DNA from: Rhizophagus clarus
Taxonomy: Eukaryota; Glomeromycota; Glomeromycetes; Glomerales; Glomeraceae
DNA: 64,000 nt
Reading direction: 5' to 3'
Assembly (NCBI GenBank): GCA_015698045.1
Contig: BLAL01000324.1
Location: forward strand, 704,501 to 768,500
Part shown: in pieces, positions 48,340 to 59,289 of the stretch
Position numbering within the stretch: the first letter of the stretch is position 1
Layout of the letters: every line of letters begins with the position of its first letter
Position numbers and translations under genes: made by a program
The notes under the pieces: generated by a model
The model's database searches: none
The model's input: only the letters and a program-made list of their open reading frames with translations
Told to the model about the DNA's origin: nothing

Positions 48340-50090
48340 TAGAATTATTTACTTCGAGTTTTCCTAGGCATTTGGATTTTGTTGACTTTGACCTTCGTGA
48401 TAACCTTAGTGATAAAAAAAAATATCCACTCAAATACATATATTAAGGAATCCGGAAACTTATATGTCTAGAAAATTTTCATTATTTTGATATTATTATT
48501 ATTGTTGTTGTTGTTTTTTATTTTATTGTGTGCTTTTTTCATTATTTTAATTATTATTATTGTTTTTTATTATTATCATTATTGATCTCATATAAAGTTT
48601 CCGAAAATCCTTTTTTTATTTTATTTTTTTTTTCATGAGAAAAATTTTTTACAACATAAATATTTATAAATGTAAAAATATACAATTTTATTAATATTAT
48701 AAATAATTTAAATATCTATCAGCTATAATTTACATGGACCAATTATGTGATCGATGATTGTGCGATGCGTCAACCGACGTTGAATTTAACGTAATCCAAC
48801 GCTAACAAGTTCAAAAAAAAAAAATTTAATATACTACGTATACTGTAATTTTTTGTCACGAAATACTAAATTTACCTGCGAATTAAGAAATCAATCCTTA
48901 TGCGAAAAACTGGAAGACAACAACGGAATTATGGTCATAATTACAATAATTTTGCTTTAAACATGAAGAAGTTGGTTTTGCGAGATAAGTTTCGATAATT
49001 GTATATGAAATTATTCGCGGGAAAAGACGGTATATTAATTTTCTTAAACATGAGATTTCCAAATGAAAAGTACCTTAAACCCATTTTATAAATACATTAA
49101 AAGAATTAAAAAAGAAGCCAAATTTGTCATAGCCGTAAAATTTTTCCGTATATTAAATATCTTGATTTGATTACTGATTTTTAGCCATTCATTTTTCTAT
49201 ACCCTTTTTGTATGAATTGATGCATGCTTATTTAATGTAAGATTGACAAGCATTGATAAACTATTTTTTTGATGGCACGATTAGATATTATTATTAATTG
49301 AATGTAAAAAGGAAATAATTACAAATAAATTTAAAATTCAAAATAATGATCATTCTTATGTATCACAAATAATAATACTGGATATTTCTTTTATAATGAA
49401 CCTGCGTGAAAATGATCAATGAATTTTGTGCATCATAGTGCATTTGGATTAGATGTAATACAATAGATCATTGTGCTTTGATTGTTCCAATAGGGTTAAA
49501 TGGATAAAATTAGGAAATCTAAAAAAGAAACTATTATCCATACATAGCTTGGCACGTCATCATCTATTTGTTTTACGTAATATGCATGTTCAGTAAAATT
49601 TCCCCCTATCTTACCTATCATACTGTACTTCAAAATGTGAGATTTCATTTTCTTCCGCTAAACTTTCGTTGATCACAAGTAAAATTTTTAATAATTTACG
49701 TTATTCTTAAAATGGATTAGAGAAGATAATATAATTTTAACCAAGACTAGACAAACCAAATGTCGCTTCCCCTATTCATCCCCATTTTTTTTTTTTTTTT
49801 TTGTAAATATCAAAAGCGTTAATTGGATAAACAATGGCAACTCCTAATAGTCTATTCTAAATCTCCTTTTGTATTAAGATACCATATCAATGGTCCTAAA
49901 TGGTATTACAATCTGGTAACAATCGTAGATCATTTTGATCGATCATAACACGGAAAACAATAAAAAAAAAATGTCGGATTTTCTTTTAATATCGTGTATC
50001 ATTTTGTTTTCGTATAAAATTTTCTTACAAAAAATTTCTTAAAAAAATTATAAAACATTATTTGAACTACTATACAAAAAATAATCAATT
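48340..50090. other. intergenic with ATT/GTT trinucleotide tract
   Basis: At 48495-48580 ATT repeats pass into GTT and back to ATT. Elsewhere AT-rich with a poly-T run at 49785-49802. One minus-strand exon-like block ends in a GTAAAT donor near 48880, without partners. Confidence 0.5.
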
Positions 50091-50096
50091 GTAAAA

Positions 50097-51114
50097 ATGG
50101 GTAAAATGGGGAAAACTTTCAGTGATAAAGTAAGTAGAGTTTATAAGATTTTCAAGTAAAAAAGAACAAGAAATTGATTATATTTTTCTTTCTCGTAGGA
50201 CAATGAATTTATCATATATTGTATGTATTATATGAAAAAGTATTGCCATAGACATTATTATTATTTTACTGATCATTTCGAGATAATTAGCAAATTAATG
50301 TCGTCGAAATATACACCGAGTCAAATTTCTGAACAGTAAGTTCGATATAGTAATAAAATACGAATTTTTTCTATACCTAATCCTAAATTCTTTTTTTTTT
50401 TTAATTTAATTTCAGCTGGAGAAATCGTCTCTATCCGAATTGTAAGTATTATAAATTTATCTTTTGATAATATGTTTGGCACATTCTTTCAAAAAATAAT
50501 TATATCAATTTATAATAATTTGATAGTAAGTCATAATCCTCGCTGGAAACGTAAAAAGGTTTCTATTATCGAACATATTGAATGGATTTATAAATGCAGA
50601 AAATCAAGGATAAATGTACTAAATATGCTGGAAATTTGTTTTGATAATTATTATTGTTATGGTGTGGATCGTAAGTAATTCAAATTTATTTAATAATGGT
50701 TTAATAATTCCTTTTTAATGTTCTTCAATTAATACCTTCTGATCCTTAACTTAAGGGAATAGTGAGAAAAATAATACCCTTAAATTGTCCCAAAACCATC
50801 AGAAATCTCGTTGGAAATGTATGGTTCGTGATTTAGATGATCAGCCTAATAAATGGGATTTTACGAGACGGAAAGATTCAAGTCAGAAAAACGATTTAGA
50901 ACAAAAACATACTTCAAGAAACGCTGAAAAACGAAAATATAAACAAAATAATTTCACTCTTTTTCTTCCGTCTGCAGATAATTCCCATCCATATACTCCT
51001 AGTATACAAAATGATTCTTCTTCAAAAGTTTCTGTTGAATCTCTCATAAATGAAAGTATCCCAGATTTTAGTCAAATTATTAAAGAATATATTGAAGAGT
51101 GTAATAGACATTAG
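50097..51114 (+). CDS. Myb-like protein G, second repeat degenerate
   Basis: Five exons: 50097-50129 (MGKMGKTFSDK), 50199-50335, 50416-50441, 50527-50670 and 50756-51114; 232 residues, the longest member. Exon 2 is 27 nt longer than usual (extra YCMYYMKKYCHRHYYYF-like residues) yet keeps phase. Exon 3 gives HWRNRLYPN. Exon 4 and its extra intron correspond to those of gene B (KSRINV near the middle, GVDR at the end). Exon 5 has SRWKCMVRDLDDQPNKW but then DFTRRKDSSQ replaces the K-V-K-N-x-W-N-S helix, so the second Myb repeat has probably lost its recognition helix. A long polar tail follows, including SSSKVSVESLINES, related to the ISIASLLN tail of B and C. No stop or frame break is seen, so it may be functional with altered binding. 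Confidence 0.8.
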
Positions 51115-51119
51115 TTAAT

Positions 51120-52160
51120 TTAATTTTTTTTTTTTTTATTTGCCCTATTGATTGATTCATTAAGGGAATTGTAAAAATTTGTACAGTATAGAATTTTTTT
51201 AAAAAAAAACTTTGATTAGAATATACAATCATAACTACATGATACTTATGTGTCCAATGATTCGTGTGGAATGTATGTTGTGTTGTTTTGGAGAATCTTT
51301 TGCCACATTAAAAGTGCTTTTTTACTCGTGAGAAATAACTTGCCCACAAGGAAAGAAAAATTCTTGGTATAAATGTTGACTATTATTAATTGTGACTTTT
51401 TTTTTAAACACATTTTTTATTATGTAAAACTCAGGGCTGTGGGTCTGTAATGGATACTGCCTCGCGTCTTGTCTGTACACGGATCAAAATTCTGAAGTAA
51501 TGTTGATTTAACTTTTTATTTTAATTTTCAGATGCCTTGCAAACGATGATCGAAGTTTTTTATAATGTACGGGTCAAAAATCCGACGTTCATTTATTTGG
51601 TAACAAATTTTATTTAAATACACTTTATGCTTAAAAAAAAAACGATAAATATAATTTAATGAGATTTAGAAATGTTAATAAAATGTTACTTTCAAAAGAT
51701 TAATGTATTTTTTCTACCTACGAAAAATTTTACAAAAAAAAATTATAATAAATCGTTTTTTAATCAAATTTCAGCCGAAAATTAGGAGCAGAAGTGACAA
51801 TTTATGCTCAAATATCATATCATAAATTAAATAATCTACGAAATTTAAATTATTTAATTTAACATACATCTTGACTTTCACCGTGTATGTCAGGTCAATT
51901 AAATAACTCGAGATGTATAAATATTATAGCGCACTCGCTTCTGTGTTCATATGACTGCTTAAGAAGATACTGAATTTCTTTCGTAATAAAATTTTTAAAA
52001 TATTTACATCTCATTTTCACATATTTTTAAAATATGATATTAATTATTACCACAAAAAAATATGCAAAGCGTGACATGGTACATATTCAGGCATTGCATT
52101 TTGAGATCAAACTCATCAATTTATAATATATCAAATTTTTCATGAAATGGGGAAATTTAC
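51120..52160. other. intergenic, no supported gene
   Basis: Slightly GC-richer stretch at 51430-51590 (two related GTACRCGGATCAAAA-like blocks near 51476 and 51565) without open frames; otherwise AT-rich. Confidence 0.45.
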
Positions 52161-52162
52161 TT

Positions 52163-52265
52163 ATTGGTTAGAAAATTTGATTTTGGAAAAACTTTATCTC
52201 CTTGTTAATTCTCATTTCAAATGATAATGGAGATATTCCATAATTTTTCATAAGATTATTGTCCT
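52163..52265 (-). pseudogene. Myb-like relic H (exon 2 only)
   Basis: On the minus strand, after a CCGTAG acceptor near 52266, the reading DNNLMKNYGISPLSFEM and later FFQNQIF matches the start and end of the family's exon 2 (D-N-x-x-M-K-x-Y ... Q-I). It is shortened, reads into a stop where the splice donor should be, and no 26-nt exon was found downstream. A dead copy of the family. Confidence 0.6.
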
Positions 52266-52269
52266 ACGG

Positions 52270-52328
52270 TAAAAAAAAGATGTTTAATTTTCATTGAATT
52301 TACGTATTGTTTATTTTTATTATTGATC

Positions 52329-52359
<31 letters not shown>

Positions 52360-53020
52360 TAAAAATGGTAATAAACAAAATTTAATTTAATTTGTGAAAT
52401 GTAAAAGGAAGTGATCAATTTTAGGTATTAAATAATGATGCTTCATCTTCATGAATGATGTTCATTGACAACAATAATTTAAAAAAATCTCTTTGTATAG
52501 TTGCCTTTTTTACAAAATAAAAATCCACGTAGTACAGCAAATCAATCGGCAAATCCGCATGATTCGACCCTTATTAAATTACGCCATTCATCAGTCAATC
52601 GTAATATTCTAGCCTATTTTAGGAAGTTCCGTCTCTGTGGGGATGGGATGAATTTTTTGTAGATCACGGAGAATTATCGCTCATTCAATATAATTCAAGT
52701 TCACACGTGTTAATCGTGTTATGCATACTAGTGTTCTTATTTCCAATGCTAAAAAAAAAAAAATAAATACAAATAAGGAGCTATACAAAAAAATTTTTTT
52801 TTTTTTAAAAAAAATCTTAAATTAAAAAATCTTTACTTTTTCATAAATGATGAACTTCATATTTTTACAATAATAATAAGTACATAGAAAATTTAATCTT
52901 AATCTAATCTGTTTGGTTCATACTAATTCGTTAAAATTTGCATATATTTACTTATAAATTATTATGAATCCATAAATCTTAATTCCCAAACCTAACCTCT
53001 TACGACGGAGCGCGTGCTTA
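52270..53020. other. intergenic, poly-A run and T-A foldback
   Basis: Poly-A of about 27 at 52330-52356 and a T12-A8 tract near 52795-52814. No gene supported. Confidence 0.5.
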
Positions 53021-53022
53021 AT

Positions 53023-54461
53023 TTATTTAGACTTGGATAAGGTAGACACAAAATCTTCAGAAACGTGGAGTTTAATCAACTGAGAATCTGAAACTAAAAA
53101 AAAAAAATTTGGTAATAAATTTTAATAATAGAATACGAAAATAATATTTATATATATTTATTTACCTTCCGGATCTTCAATTTGAATTCCTTTGGAGTTT
53201 CTCGGTTTAGGAAGATTGGTGAAACTCATAAAACGACTAGTATAAATTGCTCCAGGATGAAGTGTTGTCTCAGATGAGAATCCTCTTGGAATAATTTTAC
53301 CTGCATCTGAATTATCAGCATTAATAAATTCTTTAATAATGTTTTCATTATTAGAGCTTAATTTTTCGTGATCATCATAGAAACGCCAATTTCTAATTTC
53401 TTCAAGTATATCTTTTGATAAAGGTCTTTTTTCTGGATTTGCATCAAGACATCTATTTACTAAATCAATATAACATTTTGGTGTTCCTATAGCAACTCTT
53501 GGCCTTAAACCGTTGCAAATCGCTAACGCGAGTTTTTCATCATGCGGCACGCTTCCGTAAGGTGATTTCCCAGTTGATATTTCTACCATGATAATACCAA
53601 AACTATAAATATCACTTGCAAAAGTATAAGGTTTTCCATCCAAGACTTCGGGAGCTATATAAGGAAGTACTCCACTAACATTTGAATTTGAATCATGTTT
53701 TGATGATTGTGCAAGTCCTAAATCCGTGATTTTCGCATAATAATCAAAATGAAGTATATTTCCACTATGTAAATCTTTATGAACGTATTTTTTACTATGA
53801 ATACATTCAAGGTTATCTATAATATTGTGTAATATTTCCAATCTCTTATACCATTTTAAAGTAGGAAAATTGATTTCAAGATATTCTCTTAAATTACCAT
53901 CTGTCGCGTACTCTAAGACCATCAAAAATTCACCTGTTTCTGGATCTTTCGTTATTCCATAAAATTGGGTTATATAAGAATTAGCGTAACTACATTCATT
54001 ATGTATTTTCATCTAATTAAATAATAATATAATTGTTAATCAAAATGAATTAATTTAATTAAAATCAACAACCTTTTTTTTTTTTTAGAAAAATAATTTA
54101 CCTCATTAATAAAAGCTTCTGTTGGACTTTTGAGTTTTTTAAGAGCAACTTTAATATGACCTCTTGAGTTAAGTTCATCTAACAAAATAGCAGAATATAT
54201 TTTGGCGAATCCTCCCTCTCCGATCGATTTAATATTTTGAAATCTATTATAAGGTATCCATTCTAAATTATCATCATAGTGTTTTGTTTCATGTTGTACT
54301 TTAAGGATGAAGTTATCTATTTCATCATTTCCGCTTGATTCTTTTCGACCAGGACTACAATTATTACACCATCTTCTTCCGGTATTTGGTCTTCCACAAT
54401 GATTACAGACACCGCAGTTTTCAACATGTTCTTCCAACTCTTTCAACTTTTCATTTTCCAT
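53023..54461 (-). CDS. TKL-like protein kinase with N-terminal zinc ribbon
   Basis: Three exons on the minus strand: 54461-54102, 54012-53166 and 53093-53023; 425 residues; GT..AG introns of 89 and 72 nt. Residues 16-35 hold C-x2-C-x2-C and a later C-x2-C, a zinc-ribbon-like head. The kinase domain has GEGGFAKIYSA (81-91), the ATP-lysine at 108, HKDLHSGNIL (198-207, catalytic Asp200, Asn205), DLG in place of DFG (217-219) and the APE motif (240-242), followed by D-I-Y-S-F-G. The HKDLHSGN loop and Y-T-S-R tail (HPGAIYTSRFMSFTNLP) are typical of the greatly expanded kinase family of these fungi, where they are likely cytosolic signalling enzymes. Key residues are all present, so it should be active. 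The last exon was placed by a pyrimidine tract plus TAG and adds SDSQLIKLHVSEDFVSTLSK. Without it, exon 2 would simply read on for three codons. Confidence 0.9.
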
Positions 54462-54480
54462 TTCTTATTTCGTACGGTAA

Positions 54481-54567
54481 AATAGTACCGTAGGTCACTG
54501 CATACAGTACCCGGGATTTTAAACTTTTTAATACCCGTGGGTACCGTGTGAGGAACCAGGTACTATT
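54481..54567. promoter_or_regulatory. palindromic GTACC cluster upstream of kinase
   Basis: AATAGTACC at 54481 and GGTACTATT ending 54567 face each other; inside, GTACCCGGGATTTTAAA is followed by TTTTTAATACCCGTGGGTAC. The whole 87 bp folds as an imperfect hairpin and lies about 20 bp upstream of the kinase ATG. It may be a tiny foldback insertion or a binding-site cluster; the sequence alone does not decide. Confidence 0.45.
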
Positions 54568-54574
54568 TCTGGAG

Positions 54575-55060
54575 GATATACTATGATGAAAGGTATTGTA
54601 TATTGCGTTATATATTAGTCCTTGTTCTATTATAAATAGTGGAAATTTAAGAATAAAAAAAATAGATTATTTTAAATATTTAGAAATTGATAAAAGTGGG
54701 ATGATGGTATTAAGACTGTAAATACAACTACTTACGTTTTTGAACTACTGAATCACTATAACTTGCCAAACTGTTAATAAGCATTTTAAAAAATCCAATC
54801 AGAGAATCAACATGTGTTACCGACTATGCTCATATTGTTCGGATTTATACAAAATACAGAAAATTTTTACAGTATATGATTATAATAAAAAGTTAAAAGA
54901 TATAAAATTTGGATTAACTTTTCTTAATATATATATATATATATATACACATATATTTACCTTTATTTTTTTTTTTTATAGACAGATAAAATAAAGCAAA
55001 TAAATTATTATAAAAGGAACATACCGATCTAATATATATATCTATTGAAGTCTAAATGTA
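54575..55060. other. intergenic, TA microsatellite at 54929-54960
   Basis: AT-rich. The plus-strand frame at 54812-54994 is not supported. Confidence 0.45.
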
Positions 55061-55062
55061 GC

Positions 55063-55257
55063 ATGTCGATTTGTAATAGTGTAACAATTGATTGTCATAT
55101 GTTACATACTATGGGTAAAACATTAGGAATACAATCGGAACTTCATATATTTACTTTGCCGAAAATATCATTAAACAATTCAAATCAGATTGAATTAATA
55201 AATTTTGTTTGTTTAACAAAAATACTCATGAATAAACTTGGATTGACGCAATTTTAA
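55063..55257 (+). CDS. small open frame, 64 residues, unknown
   Basis: ATG at 55063 opens MSICNSVTIDCHMLHTMGKT, continuing to NQIELINFVCLTKILMNKLG and a stop at TAA. Composition is balanced with several Cys and Leu, unlike random AT-rich frames. No domain recognised and no splice evidence. It lies between the kinase and a duplicated small-gene segment. Confidence 0.35.
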   Translation: MSICNSVTIDCHMLHTMGKTLGIQSELHIFTLPKISLNNSNQIELINFVCLTKILMNKLGLTQF

Positions 55258-55410
55258 GTAAATCTCTTTGATTACTTCTACATATTTAATTTCCCGATCA
55301 TTTGTCAAACATTCATTATGTAACTTTAAAATTTATATATATAAGAAGCTCGAATTCGCTTTATATATCTCAATTTCTTCTTTGAAGAAAAGTTAAAACA
55401 TTATTTTGAT

Positions 55411-55707
55411 ATGACGAAGCCAGAAGTGTGTACTGTATATAATTCACCTTTTCTTTCTTTCTTTTTTAAAAAAAAATTACTTTATTAAAGATAATTTTTC
55501 TTTTGTAGATAATAATAATAATGAAAGAAATCAGAAATATACAAAATCAAATCTTATCAGGTAATTGAAATGTTTGCTTTACTTTTTCTTAAAATTAAAA
55601 TTTTAACTCTATTTTATTGAATTAATTTTTGTATAAAAAGTATAAAAAGAAGAAAGAGAAATAGTTATACAATTATTCAAAACAAAGAAATCATTTACTT
55701 CCAATAA
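55411..55707 (+). CDS. small duplicated gene, copy 1
   Basis: Paired with 61198-61551. A start MTKPEV at 55411 is followed by an intron ending TTTTGTAG, a second exon 55509-55560 ending TACAAAATCAAATCTTATCAG with a GTAATTGAAATG donor, and a third exon from 55641 beginning ATAAAAAGAAGAAAGAG. In the frame shared by both copies exon 2 reads ERNQKYTKSNLI and exon 3 IKRRKRN, a basic motif like a nuclear-localisation signal. Exon 2 is 10 nt shorter than in copy 2, so the first splice must use another phase (donor within GTGTGTACTG) to stay in frame. A further 100-codon frame without ATG runs to about 55970. Gene model uncertain; the homology of the two segments is clear. Unknown function. Confidence 0.45.
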
Positions 55708-56042
55708 AACATTCCACGAACCACTTACATTCAAGTCGATTTTGCTCTTCGTCAATTAATGAAAGCCGTTCGAATGAAATTAATAAATCACTTATTTACT
55801 TATTGATTTTATTGATTGATTCAATAAACGCAGACTGTTTATCTAAAAATTGGAAAATTGAAATCACCTTTCAACGAACTTTCAGTCCAAATCACGCTCC
55901 GCCATACTTGTTGATTCAAATTTGGTTGAAACTAGAATTTTATTTAAATGTAAATTATAAATTCATAAAATAAAATTGGATTCAAAATTTTATAATTCTC
56001 TAATTATAACTAAATTCGAATAAAAATCAAAAATGATCTTTT

Positions 56043-56078
<36 letters not shown>

Positions 56079-56225
56079 ATAAAAAAAAAGTGAATATTCT
56101 TAATGAGCTATATTATGTTATTTGTGTACAAAAAAACTTCATCAAAAAAAATTTTTTTTTCGTATCGATATTTCCTTATATTCGTGCATTTTTTATGACG
56201 AATAGATTTTGGTGTCGAATTAGTA

Positions 56226-56562
56226 ATGACCGACGACTACAATAATAATTATCAATATGATATGAGTGATTTTATATGTTAAATTCTTTGAAATACTTAC
56301 CATGCATGCCACACACATAAAGTACTTTTACCAAAATATTTTACGAGTTGTAATTATGGTGATCAAGAAAATAATTATCACAGTACCACGCAGAGAATTG
56401 CTCGAATATCGATTAGTCATTCATGTGAAATTACCAGTCATTCTTAAATGCTTTAAAACGATAATTGAAAAATTTGATGGATCTCTCATGCGAAAAGAAA
56501 TGTTACTCAAACAAGTAAAGTGGTTGTATAGTGTCACAGTCTATATAGTCGCCGAGAATTAA
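56226..56562 (+). CDS. possible gene with Asn/Tyr-rich start
   Basis: ATG at 56226 opens MTDDYNNNYQYDMSDFIC and meets a stop at once unless the GTTAAA after GATTTTATAT acts as donor. Further downstream a frame reads NYGDQENNYHSTTQRIARIS near 56350-56410, in keeping with the polar start, and another frame at 56266-56562 is open for 98 codons. The polar, Asn-rich start resembles that of the broken gene at 58794-59281 (MNSNNNRIAQDYS). Exon structure not resolved; function unknown. Confidence 0.3.
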
Positions 56563-56583
56563 ATATACAGTACTTACATACTA

Positions 56584-57186
56584 CAGTCGGCTCACCCTAT
56601 AACGAAGTCAGTGTCCGGGCGATTTGACCTTCGTTATAAAAAAATTCGGTATTACTATAACGAATTATTCGTTATAATATAGCGAACTTCGGTATACATA
56701 TGTATTGTATTAATATAAATTCGTTAAATAAATAAAAAAAAATAATTACAATATATAAAATTATATCAGGCATTATACTAGTATTTTATTATTTGTTATT
56801 GCGTTTGTAATTACTATTACAATTATTATATTATGTATTATAGAAAAAATGAAATTAAGCTATTTTAATGAAATTATCAAGATTCATTTGTCTTGCAGAA
56901 ATAAACTGTTGCTTCAAAGCTTCCTTTGGCATTTGTAATAAAAAACGGATAAGACACGAAAAACGAACATCTTTGTTTATATAAAAGTGTGGGATTACTA
57001 CATTCGAAGAAAATCTAATGTAAAATTGTCTTTTATGGTAAAATCTCATATCGCAAATATATTCGTTATATTAAAATAAAATTCGTTGTAAAAAAAATTC
57101 ATGAAAAGAGTCATTTTTATATATATGAAGATCCGTTATATTGAAAAATTCGTTAAATCAAAATTCGTTATAAAGCGAGCCGACTG
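56584..57186. mobile_element. pogo/Tc1-mariner-type MITE 1
   Basis: CAGTCGGCTC at 56584 is exactly complementary to GAGCCGACTG ending at 57186, each next to TA (56582-56583 and 57187-57188), the target of Tc1/mariner elements. Inside both ends multiple (A)TTCGTTATA and TATAACGAA motifs recur as subterminal repeats. Length 603 bp. A minus-strand 64-codon frame at 56855-57049 containing KEALKQQFISARQMNLDNF might be a remnant of the C-terminus of a pogo-like transposase, so the element could be an internal-deletion derivative. Confidence 0.85.
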
Positions 57187-57617
57187 TATAATAACTCATG
57201 CAATTCATGCAATTTGCTTTTTAAGTCTCCTTTAAGCAACTTCTAGAGAAACTTCTTTTAAGCAAACGAGTAGCAGAAAAATTAAATGTAGACGGATGAT
57301 AATACACAGTATATGCTCATATACAAGGCCACTGCCAAATACTTGTATCAGTTGTATGATTGTCCCCTTATAAAAATAAAAGATGAAAAAAAGTTATTAA
57401 AGCTTTTCACTACTGTGTTCATAATAGTATATACGTGATATACATGTGAGAGCCCTCTACCTGATTTAGCACTGGATGCCTGGATGTGAAAGAATTTGAC
57501 ATAAAAATATTTAAAATTCTCTCAGTTTCAATACAACAATAATTTTGAAAACGGAACATGATTTTCGAAACGTGCACAGTTAAATGATTTTGGATTTAAA
57601 CCTATAAGATTAATTAT

Positions 57618-57745
57618 ACGGCCTGACCTCGATATAACGTACCCACGAAATAACGAGCTTTCGACTTATCAAAAAGAAATCAGCTTCACGATATTTAAAA
57701 AAATTCTCGATATACCGAAACTCATTATAACGTATACCTAGTTAT
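57618..57745. mobile_element. partial pogo-type element end
   Basis: CGGCCTGACCTCGATATAACG and repeated CGATATA/ATAACG motifs resemble one terminus of the neighbouring elements, but no matching right end was found. Probably a truncated copy. Confidence 0.5.
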
Positions 57746-57885
57746 CTGGTAATCATGTAATTTACATATTTCTATAATTTCACCTGAAATTATGTTAATT
57801 TCTGCCGAAGTTAGAATAGTAGTGTCTCGTTGAACTTTAATTCTGACTGAAACATACAAAACTTTTTATTATTGAATTTTGTATA

Positions 57886-58401
57886 CAGTCGACCCTTTTA
57901 ATAACGGATTTGATATAACGAATTTCACAATTTAACGGATCTTTAGCGTGGTTAATATATGAAAAAATTCCCGTTAACTGAATATCACTGATTAAATGTG
58001 ATACCGTTTAACGAAGTAATTTTTATAATAACTCGCATATACAAAGTAACACTTTTTATAACGAATTTTTATTAAAACAAATTTTTTTTTTTTTTTAAGT
58101 ATAATGAAGATTTTATAAGATAGATTTTAATATAAATTATTGCAACTTGATATTGGTTTTCATGACATTTTTTCTCAAATAAGCAACTTTGCTACTTCAA
58201 TCCATATTATAAAAGACTGATGGTTTAAATTTCGTAATTTTCTTTGCATGACGTTTTACAAATGTTTTTTTTCCTATATTTTACCGCATTATACCAAAAT
58301 TTTCCACTATATTGAATAATTCGTTATAGCATTAACGAATTTTCTTATAACGATAACCTGATCAGCCCGGAAGCCTACTTAATTATATTGAGAGCTGACT
58401 G
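57886..58401. mobile_element. pogo/Tc1-mariner-type MITE 2
   Basis: CAGTCGACCC at 57886 faces GAGCTGACTG ending at 58401 (one strand reads CAGTCAGCTC), with TA on both sides (57884-57885, 58402-58403). Internal ATAACGAA/TTCGTTATA motifs match MITE 1. Length 516 bp, no coding capacity. Confidence 0.8.
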
Positions 58402-58793
58402 TACCAAAGGTTTCATTATGACACTATAAATATATACAGTAATAAAGCTCGGTCAAATTTACTTATTTATTTAAGAGAAATATACCCAAGAAACAACCCA
58501 TAAATTTTAAGATAATTGAGTATGTGATCACAGCAGACGAATATTTATTAAAAAGTATTTGTGCATAGGAGACGATTGTCAAATGTGGCCCATAATATGA
58601 TTGAAAAGCGTTTATCTGATCACAAAAGGAATATCATAATTTATTTTAATAAAAATAATAATATAGACATCACTGTAAGTCTGTAACTTTAACAAAATTT
58701 TGTACCCAAGGGAAACTAATATAACAAAAATAAATAAAAATGTCGTAACCTGTAAGTTAAAGAATAAAGAAGAATAAAAATAAATATTAATAT

Positions 58794-59281
58794 TTAATTT
58801 ACAGAAATTCTTGGCTTAAGAGATGTAGTTTGTCGGGGATTGTTCTGATTATTAAGAACTCCGCCATATCCTATATCTTGCATATTATTAGAAATATTCC
58901 CAACTGAAGTTGTCTCCAAATACATTTGAGAGGTAGGTTGAGTCCGTGTATCAAAAGATTGTTGTTGAACTCGCTACTGAATCTGTTGTCTGATGAAAGA
59001 CTGTACATTATAATGGTGCGGAAATTGGTCATCAAGAATATGAGAGAGATTAATGCAGAGCCGAATATTTTCTGATGGATGTAATTCAGATATGTAACAC
59101 GATAGATACGTGTATCATTTGGTAAATTGAAATAAAACCTAAATGTAGCGTTTTGAGTCATATAAGTCACGGTATTAACGGTATTATTAGTATTATTATG
59201 CAAAGGTGCAAAATTAATTGTAGTTTGATCCATTGGCATGATAGAATAATCCTGCGCAATTCGATTATTATTTGAGTTCAT
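58794..59281 (-). pseudogene. broken host gene with Asn/Thr-rich start
   Basis: ATG at 59281 opens MNSNNNRIAQDYSIMPMDQT, then an Asn/Thr-rich stretch and FRFYFNLPNDTRIYR. Near 59100 the protein-like reading moves to the +1 frame: CYISELHPSENIRLCINLSH, later SFDTRTQPTSQMYLETTSVG, and the end LNNQNNPRQTTSLKPRISVN before TAA at 58794. One stop also interrupts the second half (near 58982). No splice sites fit the junction, so at least one frameshift and one stop are present. The polar, Gln/Asn/Thr-rich end suggests a regulatory or structural host protein; no domain recognised. Confidence 0.5.
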
Positions 59282-59289
59282 AATTTCTA

